From Flavobacteriales bacterium (GTDB lineage Bacteria; Bacteroidota; Bacteroidia; Flavobacteriales_E; Vicingaceae): a DNA stretch of 50,352 nt. A program made the translations under genes and the position numbers. The notes below the pieces were generated by a model. That model was given only the letters and a program-made list of their open reading frames with translations, searched no databases and was not told the origin of the DNA. Position 1 is the first letter of the stretch; the number at the start of each line of letters is the position of its first letter. This document shows, one piece after another, positions 8,759 through 17,465 of this stretch. The stretch spans positions 1-50,352 of the forward strand of contig NVUQ01000021.1 in the NCBI GenBank assembly GCA_002401955.1. The letters are read 5' to 3'.

Positions 8759-10054
8759 TCATAATTCTTCATTCTGAATTCTTAAATACTCCGAATACTC
8801 TTTCATAATAGCCGAAAACATTAAATCACCCATTAATTTATAGCCTTTTTTTGTTAAGTGTATTTTATCTTTTTTAGCACACCCATTTTTAATCCATTTA
8901 TTACAAGAGCCTAATCCACCCATAACATTAAACATATCCCACATTCCTGCGTTGTGTTTGGTAGCTAAGTTTATCATCACATCTCTAGCTTGGAAAACAC
9001 GTTTGTTAGGGTATCTTCTTTTGTAATAGCTATCGTTATTGCTTACAAATAAGAATTCAACATCTGGATTAACAGATCTTATCCAACTAACTAAAGTATC
9101 ATAATTGTTCTCATATTTTTTTGGATTAAAACCTGGGTCGTAAGCATCGTTTATTCCAATGCAAAAAATCACTAAATCAGGGATTACAGCCTTTAGGTGT
9201 TGGGTAAACAAGTCGCATCTTAAGTAACTTTTGGTACTTGCTCCATTAACGCCAACTGAAGTATAAACAACTCCAGGATCATTATTATCTAAACTAATTC
9301 CGTATAAATTAAAGGCAGAAACAACTGTATCTTGTCGGTAAATGTTCAACTCAAAAGAATCTACATAATGATCAAATACAAATTCTGTATAACCGATTTC
9401 TTTATTTACTTGTATAAATGAACAGGTATCAGAAATCAATTCAATGCAGTAATTGGTTGAATCTACATCATGGAAAATCTTAATACTGTTAAAATCATAG
9501 TAAGGAGTTTCCTCACCTCTAAAATAAAATTTAAGTGTTGCAGCGCTGTCTTGCGTAGCAGCTGTAATTCCTGAAAGCCCCCAAGTTGTATCTTGTTTTA
9601 ATAAGGAATTTCTAAACCCTTGCCATTCTCCTGTAGAAGTACATTTGTAATAGTAAGGATTATTGGTGTGTGCCAAACGGTAAGGAAACAAAAAACCTCT
9701 TCCACCATTTAAGTTTGGAGATACTTTTTGAAAGTTTTTACGAATTTGATCTGACCATATATCAGCCTGAATATGAGACCCTCCAATTTGCATAACTCTA
9801 ACTTTTCCGTTACCATTAAAAATGACATCATCTAGTTTTCCAAAAAAAGTATCGTAATTTGAGCTATCATTATAAAAACGAATATCAGCAGAATCGTAAA
9901 CTACAAAATTATGATCTGGTAATAGGTGAGGGTTAGATTGAGCGTTAGCTTTTATAGCTGAGACACATAAGATAAATACAATCAATCTCCCTAACCCTCT
10001 TCTCCAAGAGGGAATACGATACGTATCTAATATGCCAATGATTTTATAATTCAA
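8759..10054 (-). CDS. secreted SGNH/GDSL hydrolase-like protein (glycan O-acylation)
   Basis: SGNH blocks are visible in this 431-residue protein: VMQIGGSHIQAD (Ser block near residue 90), FCIGINDAYDPG (block III Asn) and DKIHLTKKGY (block V Asp and His). It is exported: the hydrophobic core RLIVFILCVSAIKANAQ ends in a typical cleavage site. The first 20 residues are odd for a signal peptide because they are partly encoded by a perfect hairpin at 9995-10012, which supplies PSWRRGLG. The gene overlaps its upstream SGNH neighbour by 11 bases. With the MBOAT protein encoded at 6115-7818 it likely transfers or removes acyl groups on a surface polysaccharide. The hydrolase or transferase direction cannot be told from sequence. 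Confidence 0.82.
   Translation of the reverse strand: MNYKIIGILDTYRIPSWRRGLGRLIVFILCVSAIKANAQSNPHLLPDHNFVVYDSADIRFYNDSSNYDTFFGKLDDVIFNGNGKVRVMQIGGSHIQADIWSDQIRKNFQKVSPNLNGGRGFLFPYRLAHTNNPYYYKCTSTGEWQGFRNSLLKQDTTWGLSGITAATQDSAATLKFYFRGEETPYYDFNSIKIFHDVDSTNYCIELISDTCSFIQVNKEIGYTEFVFDHYVDSFELNIYRQDTVVSAFNLYGISLDNNDPGVVYTSVGVNGASTKSYLRCDLFTQHLKAVIPDLVIFCIGINDAYDPGFNPKKYENNYDTLVSWIRSVNPDVEFLFVSNNDSYYKRRYPNKRVFQARDVMINLATKHNAGMWDMFNVMGGLGSCNKWIKNGCAKKDKIHLTKKGYKLMGDLMFSAIMKEYSEYLRIQNEEL
9995..10012. repeat. perfect hairpin inside the start region of the SGNH gene
   Basis: CCCTCTT (9995-10001) and AAGAGGG (10006-10012) form a seven-pair stem with a four-base loop, preceded by CTCCCTAA. CCCTAACCCTCT-type palindromes recur as intergenic repeats in Bacteroidota. 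Here the element is translated as part of the signal peptide. Confidence 0.5.
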
Positions 10055-11585
10055 CGTTTTTATTTTTTATTTGAAGACTGTTAACTGAGGACTGACTACT
10101 ATCAACCTTAGATTTCTGACTTTTGGTCTTAATTCCTTTATACTCATTATACATTTCAAATAATTTAACGTTAAATTCTTCTGCAATCTTTTTTGCTCCT
10201 TTCGGGCTAAAATGAATGTAATCTGATGAAGCTAGAGATGGTTCAGCATTTACCCATTTTGGCATAGAATTTTTTCCTCCCATAACTTCGTACATATCCC
10301 AAAAAACACATCCAGAGCTAATTGCAGCATCTTTCATGGCGTCTCTAACATTTTCTAAATGCGGATAGGTAATAAACTCTGTTCCTTCTTTTATAGACAT
10401 ATCTCCTGGTCCAATTACTATGATGGCAGCGTTTGGATTTCTTTTTTTCATAAAATTGATTTGAGACTTAAACCACCTTCCATAGTCGATTGCTGCTTTG
10501 TCTGTTTTAATGTAAGGAATAGTATTTCCTCCAAACTCCATTAAAATAAGCTTAGGAGAGAGGTTCGCATACATGTTACTTAAAAGAGTTGCATCTTGCT
10601 TGGTAAAGATTGTACCTGAAGAACCTCTTAAAGGAATGTTATCCATTACAATACCTGTATTTCCTTCTAAAGAAATTCCATAAATATCTGGGCTATCATT
10701 ACCATTAAAAGTTACTATGATTTCTTCTGGAGTAGTAGCGAAATTTGCTTTTAAGGTTTGAAAAGGTGTGTTGGCAGAAATAATTCCTTTAACAACATCA
10801 ACTCCATCAGCAGAAATTTTATATCTAATATTAGCATGAGAATTACTTAAAAATATTTTTAATTGGGAATAAGTTTTTGTTCTTCCATAAGAGGCTCTAG
10901 GTTTCCTGATTTTTAACCATCCTTCAATCATAATACTGTCGTTAATAATATTTGTTTGAGGGATAGGAGTATATCTGCAAAAAGCCATTAAAGCTCCATA
11001 TTTCATGTGTTTAACAGTACTATCTTTTCTTCCAAAACCAGGATATCGTTTCCAATTATCTGAATATTCTGTGTTTACACTCATTTTTGGAGCAACTTGT
11101 ATTATCGGAAATAAACCTGTTCCGTAACCGCCAAATTTCTTTTGTAGTTCGTTTCTTAAATAAGAAGTAATTCTATCTGCTTCAATTTGAGAATCACCAT
11201 AATGCATTATTCGTACTTTTTTCTTTTTTGCATTATCTAAAGCAGCAAAAAAGCGATGCATGTCAGATTTACCTTTATCATTTAGTTGTAAGCTTTGTCT
11301 AAACCTTTTTAAAGAATCTAATTTATATTGAATAACTGTAGAATCTATTTGACTAACAACTATGGTAGAATCAAACAATTCAGCTAAGTCATTTTCCATT
11401 TTTGATAAACTATCTTCTTCTAAATCAGGAACAAAAAAATCGTTAATGGTAGGGAATTGCATACTAGAACTGCCTATTTGTATTCCTTTGGCAGGAAAAA
11501 AAAACATAATCAAACATAATAATCCCATTACACCTAACAGACTAATTAGTGTAATTAATGGACTTATATTTTTATTGTTTTCCAT
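10044..11585 (-). CDS. membrane-anchored SGNH/GDSL-like protein
   Basis: The 513-residue protein starts with one transmembrane helix (about residues 10-30) and no obvious cleavage site, so it should be anchored with its bulk in the periplasm. SGNH blocks are IMHYGDSQIEAD (Ser near residue 130), LMEFGGNTIPY (block III) and SDYIHFSPKGAKKIAEE (Asp-x-x-His). It is a clear paralogue of the next SGNH protein, with which its stop overlaps. Its last 28 residues are Ser/Lys/Gln-rich and low in complexity, and their DNA resembles an intergenic repeat read into the gene. The start codon directly abuts the stop of the LysM gene (one-base overlap), indicating one transcript for LysM, SGNH, SGNH and probably HAD and MBOAT. 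Confidence 0.82.
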   Translation of the reverse strand: MENNKNISPLITLISLLGVMGLLCLIMFFFPAKGIQIGSSSMQFPTINDFFVPDLEEDSLSKMENDLAELFDSTIVVSQIDSTVIQYKLDSLKRFRQSLQLNDKGKSDMHRFFAALDNAKKKKVRIMHYGDSQIEADRITSYLRNELQKKFGGYGTGLFPIIQVAPKMSVNTEYSDNWKRYPGFGRKDSTVKHMKYGALMAFCRYTPIPQTNIINDSIMIEGWLKIRKPRASYGRTKTYSQLKIFLSNSHANIRYKISADGVDVVKGIISANTPFQTLKANFATTPEEIIVTFNGNDSPDIYGISLEGNTGIVMDNIPLRGSSGTIFTKQDATLLSNMYANLSPKLILMEFGGNTIPYIKTDKAAIDYGRWFKSQINFMKKRNPNAAIIVIGPGDMSIKEGTEFITYPHLENVRDAMKDAAISSGCVFWDMYEVMGGKNSMPKWVNAEPSLASSDYIHFSPKGAKKIAEEFNVKLFEMYNEYKGIKTKSQKSKVDSSQSSVNSLQIKNKNVEL

Positions 11586-13102
11586 TAGTATTTTGGAATT
11601 TTTATAACTTGACCAACATTTAAGTTTCCATCTATACCATTATAATCCATGATGTTTTGAGCAGAAACTCCTGAATATTTTTTTGCAATAATCCAAAGGT
11701 TATCACCTGATTTAACAGTGTAAGTTGAGTGCTCTCCAGTGTTGGGTTTTGGGTTTTGAATTTTGGGTTTGTTAGTTGTTTGTTTCTCGTTACTTGTTTT
11801 TGTTTTGTCTAAGACATCTTGTTTCTCTTCTCGGGGTTCTTTTTTCTTAATTGAAGCCTTCTTCCCATAAATAGTCAATTTCTGTCCTATATTAATCCGT
11901 GTTCCATTTAAACCGTTCCAGTCTTGTAGTTGCGATACACGAACATTATGCCTGTCTGCAATTAGTCCTAAAACATCTCCCGAGCGAACAGTGTAAACAT
12001 AAGGCTCTCCATTTTTAGGGATAACAAATTTTTGCTCATCAACTTTTGGTTTAAGCATTACAGAATCTTGATAAAAATAAATACTGTCTTTAAATTCGAT
12101 GAATTTATCTCCAAATCCTTTAGGAAAAAAAGCTGTAAAGTTGTTCGGAAAAGTTTCTTGATTAAGTACGGGGTTTAAGAATATTAACTCTTTTGAACTA
12201 GTTTTTATTACATGGTTAATGGCTTCAAACTTTAACTTTCTGTCAATTAAAATGGTATCCCTATTGATAATAGGATTTAGGTTTACGGCTCCATAATTAT
12301 CGTAACTGTAAACATAATTCATAGCTACAAAAGCCTGTACTAAGTCTTTTGTTTCTTTTTGTAAGAAAGGATAAATCTCTTTATAGGTTTTAACTAAATG
12401 ACGATTTAGTAATTTATTTACAGTACTTACACCACAAGAATATGCAGTTAAAGTTAATTCCCAATTATTATAAATAGCATATAAATCTTTAATATAGTTG
12501 ATAGCTGCTTTTGTAGATTTATCAAAATCTTTTCGTTCATCTACAAAACGATTAACAGTTAATCCGTATTTAATGGCTTGCGGATAATTAAGATGCCAAT
12601 AACCGCTACCACCAAGCCCATTATCTGAATTTGGATTAAAGGCAGAACAGACTAAAGGTAATAATTTTAGCTCTAAAGGAAGGTTGTTTGATTTAAGATT
12701 TTTTTCGATAATTGGCTCATAATAATTTAATAAACTAAAAAGAGTAGGGCATTTAGCAGTTTTTTGAGAAAAGTAAAAAGCAAGGTATTCGTTTCTAATT
12801 TTATCTGCATTGCTTGGAAAAGAAGTTGCTAAAAATTGATCTCCAAAATAAAATAATGAATCTGTAGTGTTGATTGGATTTCCTTTGTAGCTATTCCATT
12901 TTTTATCGGGTTTAATATCAGAAAGTGAAATCAGATTTACGTTATAAGGTGTTTTTTTTACCTGTTTAAATTCTTTAGCGTAAGTTGAAATATATATCTT
13001 ATTATGAGATTGACTGTAAGATGAGATAAAACAACTTATGAATAGAAATATAAAGCACCATTTTAAAGTGTCTATTTTGTTATGGCGGAGCATTAAATAC
13101 AT
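11585..13102 (-). CDS. LysM protein with a degenerate lytic transglycosylase domain
   Basis: The protein has 505 residues with a signal peptide (cleavage near SSYSQ). Residues 130-240 match the MltD-like SLT domain in outline: LPLELKLLPLVCSAFNPNSD, VNRFVDERKDFDKSTKAAI and TLTAYSCG. The catalytic Glu of the usual ESAFNP motif is Cys152 here (codon TGT), GLWQ is GYWH, and AYNAG is AYSCG. Two LysM domains follow (about 368-412 and 459-504) with a Lys/Thr/Pro-rich linker. LysM domains bind peptidoglycan, so it is likely a wall-binding protein that has lost transglycosylase activity. It heads the operon with the two SGNH proteins, which suggests a scaffolding role for surface O-acylation. Confidence 0.82.
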   Translation of the reverse strand: MYLMLRHNKIDTLKWCFIFLFISCFISSYSQSHNKIYISTYAKEFKQVKKTPYNVNLISLSDIKPDKKWNSYKGNPINTTDSLFYFGDQFLATSFPSNADKIRNEYLAFYFSQKTAKCPTLFSLLNYYEPIIEKNLKSNNLPLELKLLPLVCSAFNPNSDNGLGGSGYWHLNYPQAIKYGLTVNRFVDERKDFDKSTKAAINYIKDLYAIYNNWELTLTAYSCGVSTVNKLLNRHLVKTYKEIYPFLQKETKDLVQAFVAMNYVYSYDNYGAVNLNPIINRDTILIDRKLKFEAINHVIKTSSKELIFLNPVLNQETFPNNFTAFFPKGFGDKFIEFKDSIYFYQDSVMLKPKVDEQKFVIPKNGEPYVYTVRSGDVLGLIADRHNVRVSQLQDWNGLNGTRINIGQKLTIYGKKASIKKKEPREEKQDVLDKTKTSNEKQTTNKPKIQNPKPNTGEHSTYTVKSGDNLWIIAKKYSGVSAQNIMDYNGIDGNLNVGQVIKIPKY

Positions 13103-13196
13103 TTAATAATAACTAAATGTAAATATGCTTTATTCTATTGTTGAATTAATAAAAATCGGTTAAGTTTATGAACAAAGAAGTGTTAAACTTTGAGGC

Positions 13197-16100
13197 TTAA
13201 TTTTTTGGTTGAAATTTAATTTCATAAAATGTTCCTTTATCCTTAAGTCTGATAATTTTCCCATCTAATTGAGTAACAAAAATCTTAATTAATTCCATGC
13301 CTAAACTACCATCTTCTTTTTCTAATGTTCCTTTTGGCATTCCAGTACCATTGTCGCCAATTAATAAAGTATGAATTTCTTTTTTGTCATCTAATGAAAG
13401 ATGAATAACCATTTTTCCTTTATCAGTACCAGTAAATCCATATTTTAGTGCATTAGAAATAATTTCGTTAAGTAATAATCCTAAAGGAATAAGTGTGTCG
13501 ATTGTAAATTTTACTTTATCAATTTTTATGTCAAGAAAAATGTCGCAGTTAATGGCATAAGTATCAATTAAATCATTGGTTAATGCCATAATGTAATCCT
13601 GAATATCGATGTAAGCTAAGTCGCCAGTTTGGTACATTTTTTCATGAATCAAAGCCATAGAACGTATTCTGTTTTTGGCCTCATCAAATAATTCTAAAGC
13701 AACTTCATCTTTAGTATAGCCTGATTGTATACTTATTAAACTGATGATGACCTGCATATTGTTTTTTACTCGATGATGAATTTCTTTTAATAGCACTTCT
13801 TTTTCATCTCTTTGAGTTTCAATTAAGGCAGTTCTTTCTTTCACTTTTTCTTCTAAATCTTTACTTATTTTACGTTGCTGCTGTTCTTTAAAAGAAGATA
13901 CTTTGTAAATAACATAAAATACAAATATGATAATAGATAAAATAAACCACCATTTCTTATACCAAGGAGTTGTTATCTTAAAGCTGTAAGAAGCCGCTTC
14001 CTGATTCCATAAACCATCTTCATTCCTAGCTCTTACAGCAAAAGTGTAATCTCCTGGAGGTAAATTAGAGTAGGTAGCAATATTTTTTTCAGTAGAGCTA
14101 TACCATTCGCTATCAAAAGGGGTGAGTTTAAATCGGTATTGAACATCTTCAGGGAAAGTCAGGTTAATAGCTGAAAATTCAAAAGTTAAATGATTTTCAT
14201 CGTAATCTAAAACAAGGTTAGAAGGTAAATTATTCCATTTAATTAATTTTTTAGAATAGTTGAGCCAGTCTACATTTTCAAAAAATAATTTAAGGTTATT
14301 GATATGGATGTTTGGTTCAAACACATTTGTTTTGTCTTGGGTAGGGTTGTATTTGATTACTCCTTTAACTGTTCCAATCCATAAGTTATTTTTATCATCT
14401 TCAAAAATGGATCTACTATTACATTCAACACCTTTAAAGCCTTGTTTTGATTTATAGTTTTTGATTCTATCAATTTGTCCGTAACTATCAAAAGTGATTC
14501 TATCAATGCCATTATTTGTTCCTACCCATAAGTTCCCTTTTTTATCACTATGCATTAAATATATTATACCAGAAGATAATCCATCAGCTGTTGTTACAGG
14601 CGTAAAATATAGCCCATCATATTTCACAGCACATCTATCTGTTCCAAACCAGATGTTTCCCGATTTATCTTCAGTTATACATCCAATATAGGAATTGCAA
14701 AATCCTTTTGATTTCTCATAGCTTGTAAAAATATTGTCTGCATATTTTGTAACTCCATTTCCTGTTCCTATCCATATATTTCCTTTTGAATCTTGAAAAA
14801 GTGAGTGGATGTATGCGTGAGATAAACCATCTTTTCTGGTATAATTTGTAAAAGAGGAGTAATTATATTTAGATAACCCTTTACCATAAGTCCCTATCCA
14901 TAGGTTTCCATCTTTATCTAGTAATAAGCTTCTAATGTTATTTGATGGTAAACCATCTTTTACAGTAAAGTTTTTAAATGTTCCGTTTTTATACCTAGTT
15001 AATCCTTGAGTAGTTCCAAACCATAAATTTCCTTTTTTATCTAAAAGAGAAGATCTTACATTATTACTACCAAGACCATTACTAGTAGTGTATTGTGTTG
15101 AGTTTATTCCGTCATATTTAAAAACACCTTCATCATTTGTAGACACCCATACGTTTTTATTTTTGTCTTGGATAATGCTAAAGACACCAGGGCTGTTTAG
15201 TCCTGGGATTTTATTATAGTATGTAAAAGCCTTGTTTCCGTATTTTACTAGTCCAGCCCCATCCGTTCCTATCCATATGTTTCCAGATTTATCTAAAAAC
15301 AATGTTAATAAGCTATTTGTTATTAATCCATTTTTCTTACTAATATGAGTTATTGTTTCGTTGTCTTTTAATAGATAAGCACCTGCATCATTTGTAGATA
15401 TCCATATGTTTTTTTCTTTATCTAAAAGAATATCTGTTATTTCAGCATTCATTCCTTTAAATAATTTTTTATCAAATTCAAAAGTGTTGTCAGTTATACT
15501 TCCTGCCAGAAGTTTAATGATACCTTTGTTTGTTCCAATGTAATAGTTACCATTAGCATCTTCTTCTATTGCTGTTGTGTAATCGGAAGGAAGCCCATTT
15601 TTAGAAGATATATTAACGATTTCATTCTTTTTAAATACCGTTATTCCTTTGTTCGTACAAACCCAGATGTTTCCTTTAGAATCTTCATCAATATCATTTA
15701 TTATATTACCAATTAGTTTGTTGTTGTCTTTGGTGTAATTTGTAAAGGTTCCATTTTTATATACAGAAATTCCAATGTTGCTACCAATCCAAACCCTTCC
15801 TTTTTTATCAGTAAAAACAACACGATGACCATTGCCTTTTAAAAGACCATCTTTTTTTGTAAAAGTGAAGAATTTTCGGCCATTGTATTTTGTAACACCA
15901 CCCCAAGTTGAAGTAATCCATATATTACCATCATTATCTTCATTTAAACCAGTAACAATATCACCTGCAATACCATCTTTTTCAGAATAGTTTGTAAAAC
16001 GAATTCCATCAAATTTACAAAGACCCCCACCAGCTGTTCCTACCCATAAATGACCTCTTTTATCCTGAATAATAGTATTTACTGTAGATTGGGATAAACC

Positions 16101-16202
16101 TTCCTCAACATTGTAATGCTCAAAATTATACGTTTGAGAAAACAGTGTAAAACTTACACATAATGTAAGAAAAAGAGTTGTATGGTGTTTTAAGTAATTG
16201 AT
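13197..16202 (-). CDS. two-component propeller sensor histidine kinase, apparent ATC start
   Basis: The frame begins with a signal peptide, NYLKHHTTLFLTLCVSFTLF then SQ, and encodes about 1001 residues. Over the first ~600 are many propeller repeats of the type DKxGNIWIGTxxG. A Y_Y_Y-type Ig-like domain follows (YRFKLTPFDSEWY), then a transmembrane helix near residue 750. A HisKA_2-type phosphoacceptor (EIHHRVKNNMQVIISL, His near residue 811) and an HATPase domain (NALKYG, GDNGTGMP) complete the chain. There is no receiver or DNA-binding domain, so a separate response regulator is needed and none is nearby. The first canonical start in frame is at 15452 and would delete the signal peptide and the first 250 residues. 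The codon expected to encode Met is ATC (16202-16200). Confidence 0.85.
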   Translation of the reverse strand: MNYLKHHTTLFLTLCVSFTLFSQTYNFEHYNVEEGLSQSTVNTIIQDKRGHLWVGTAGGGLCKFDGIRFTNYSEKDGIAGDIVTGLNEDNDGNIWITSTWGGVTKYNGRKFFTFTKKDGLLKGNGHRVVFTDKKGRVWIGSNIGISVYKNGTFTNYTKDNNKLIGNIINDIDEDSKGNIWVCTNKGITVFKKNEIVNISSKNGLPSDYTTAIEEDANGNYYIGTNKGIIKLLAGSITDNTFEFDKKLFKGMNAEITDILLDKEKNIWISTNDAGAYLLKDNETITHISKKNGLITNSLLTLFLDKSGNIWIGTDGAGLVKYGNKAFTYYNKIPGLNSPGVFSIIQDKNKNVWVSTNDEGVFKYDGINSTQYTTSNGLGSNNVRSSLLDKKGNLWFGTTQGLTRYKNGTFKNFTVKDGLPSNNIRSLLLDKDGNLWIGTYGKGLSKYNYSSFTNYTRKDGLSHAYIHSLFQDSKGNIWIGTGNGVTKYADNIFTSYEKSKGFCNSYIGCITEDKSGNIWFGTDRCAVKYDGLYFTPVTTADGLSSGIIYLMHSDKKGNLWVGTNNGIDRITFDSYGQIDRIKNYKSKQGFKGVECNSRSIFEDDKNNLWIGTVKGVIKYNPTQDKTNVFEPNIHINNLKLFFENVDWLNYSKKLIKWNNLPSNLVLDYDENHLTFEFSAINLTFPEDVQYRFKLTPFDSEWYSSTEKNIATYSNLPPGDYTFAVRARNEDGLWNQEAASYSFKITTPWYKKWWFILSIIIFVFYVIYKVSSFKEQQQRKISKDLEEKVKERTALIETQRDEKEVLLKEIHHRVKNNMQVIISLISIQSGYTKDEVALELFDEAKNRIRSMALIHEKMYQTGDLAYIDIQDYIMALTNDLIDTYAINCDIFLDIKIDKVKFTIDTLIPLGLLLNEIISNALKYGFTGTDKGKMVIHLSLDDKKEIHTLLIGDNGTGMPKGTLEKEDGSLGMELIKIFVTQLDGKIIRLKDKGTFYEIKFQPKN

Positions 16203-16257
16203 GTTTAGTTAGTGTTATACAATAATAGTTGAAATAAGTTACGTATAAAAGTAATAT

Positions 16258-16590
16258 TTACCCTCCAACTTTTTTTGTTTTGCTATAGCCCATATTAATT
16301 AATAGTTCAAATACCTTTTCTTTAAACTCTCCTTGTATTAATATTTCGTTGTCTTTTGCAGATCCTCCAACACCACATTTCGATTTTAAAGTCTTTGCTA
16401 AATCTTTGAGATCATCCTCACAACCAACAAAACCAGAGACTAAAGTTACCGATTTTCCTTTGCGTTGTTTACGATCAATTAATACCTTTAGTGCTTGCAT
16501 ATTTTTATTTAGCGTATCAAGCTCTTCATTTTCGTCATCATAATCGTAATTAGGATTTGTTGAATAAACGATGTTTTTTCTTTTGCTCAT
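16258..16590 (-). CDS. SUI1/eIF1-like translation factor (YciH family)
   Basis: In this 110-residue protein the C-terminal 75 residues are an SUI1 domain: KSVTLVSGFVGCEDDLKDLA, KSKCGVGGSAKDNEILIQG and LLINMGYSKTKKVGG. This matches YciH, the bacterial relative of eukaryotic eIF1, thought to act on the small ribosomal subunit during initiation. The N-terminal 35 residues are acidic and poorly conserved. The start codon overlaps the stop of the lipid-kinase gene (ATGA), so the two should be translationally coupled. It lies 55 bases before the sensor kinase gene, which may be on the same transcript. Confidence 0.9.
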   Translation of the reverse strand: MSKRKNIVYSTNPNYDYDDENEELDTLNKNMQALKVLIDRKQRKGKSVTLVSGFVGCEDDLKDLAKTLKSKCGVGGSAKDNEILIQGEFKEKVFELLINMGYSKTKKVGG

Positions 16591-17465
16591 GGTATTATTA
16601 CGTTTAATGATTTTTTAAGAACGGTTACTTCTATCTTATTTTCCATTTTTATTGCTTCACCATCTATGTGTATGTTAGTATCAGGATTGATAAGCGTTAT
16701 TTTTTCACTTTTAAACTCTTCTGTAAATTTAAATTTATGAATTTGTTTGCTTAACAAGTAAAATCCAAAAATAGGGAGATAGATAAGTGGGAATTTTTTA
16801 ACCGCAACTAATCTTATTAAGCCATCATCAATTTTGGCATCAGGAGCAATTAAAATGTTGTTTCCATATTGTTTTGAATTAGCAAACGTTACTAGCATTC
16901 CTTTAGTGATGGTTGTTTCTTTACCGTTGCAATTAATTGTATAGTCTGATGATTTGTATGTCCAAAACCCTTTTAAAGCAACTATTAAATAGGTTAATAT
17001 CCCTCTTGTTGAAGCTTCTTCAAATCGCCAACTAATGTAAGCATCAAATCCAACACCAGCAGTTCCAAGAAAGTGGTCATCATTAATTTTTACAGCATCA
17101 ATAGCTTTAGTTTTCCCTTCATTAATAAGCATCATGGCTTTTTTAATGTTCATCGGGATTTTTAAATTTCTGGATAAACCATTGCCAGATCCAGCAGGAA
17201 TTATTGCTAGGACTGTATTTGTATTAATAAGTTGTTTCCCAATTTCATTTACAGAACCATCGCCTCCAACAGCAGCAATAATGTCGTATTTGTTAACATT
17301 TTTTGCCGAAATATCCATAGCATGTTTTGCTCTTTCGGTGTAAATTATGTCAAAATTAAATTTAGTAGTATCTAAATGAGATGCAATTACTTTTTCTACT
17401 ACCTTTTGTTTTCCAACACCAGAAATAGGGTTAATAATAAATAATATATTCTGTTTAGTATTAAT
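16587..17465 (-). CDS. diacylglycerol/lipid kinase family protein (YegS/LCB5-like), apparent ATT start
   Basis: Read from codon ATT at 17465-17463, the product is 292 residues, the normal length for the family, and starts with the typical first strand NTKQNILFIINPISGVGKQK. The nucleotide-binding loop is AVGGDGSVNEIGKQL and a second motif is PAGSGNGLSRNL. The C-terminal half (IDAVKIN, GTAGVGFDA, INIDGEA-like) is the lipid-binding sandwich. The enzyme should phosphorylate diacylglycerol or a related lipid at the inner membrane. The first ATG, GTG or TTG in frame is at 17318, which would remove the first strand and helix. The ATT lies within the stop region of the LtaS-like gene, so reinitiation after termination could allow it. 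Confidence 0.85.
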   Translation of the reverse strand: MNTKQNILFIINPISGVGKQKVVEKVIASHLDTTKFNFDIIYTERAKHAMDISAKNVNKYDIIAAVGGDGSVNEIGKQLINTNTVLAIIPAGSGNGLSRNLKIPMNIKKAMMLINEGKTKAIDAVKINDDHFLGTAGVGFDAYISWRFEEASTRGILTYLIVALKGFWTYKSSDYTINCNGKETTITKGMLVTFANSKQYGNNILIAPDAKIDDGLIRLVAVKKFPLIYLPIFGFYLLSKQIHKFKFTEEFKSEKITLINPDTNIHIDGEAIKMENKIEVTVLKKSLNVIIP

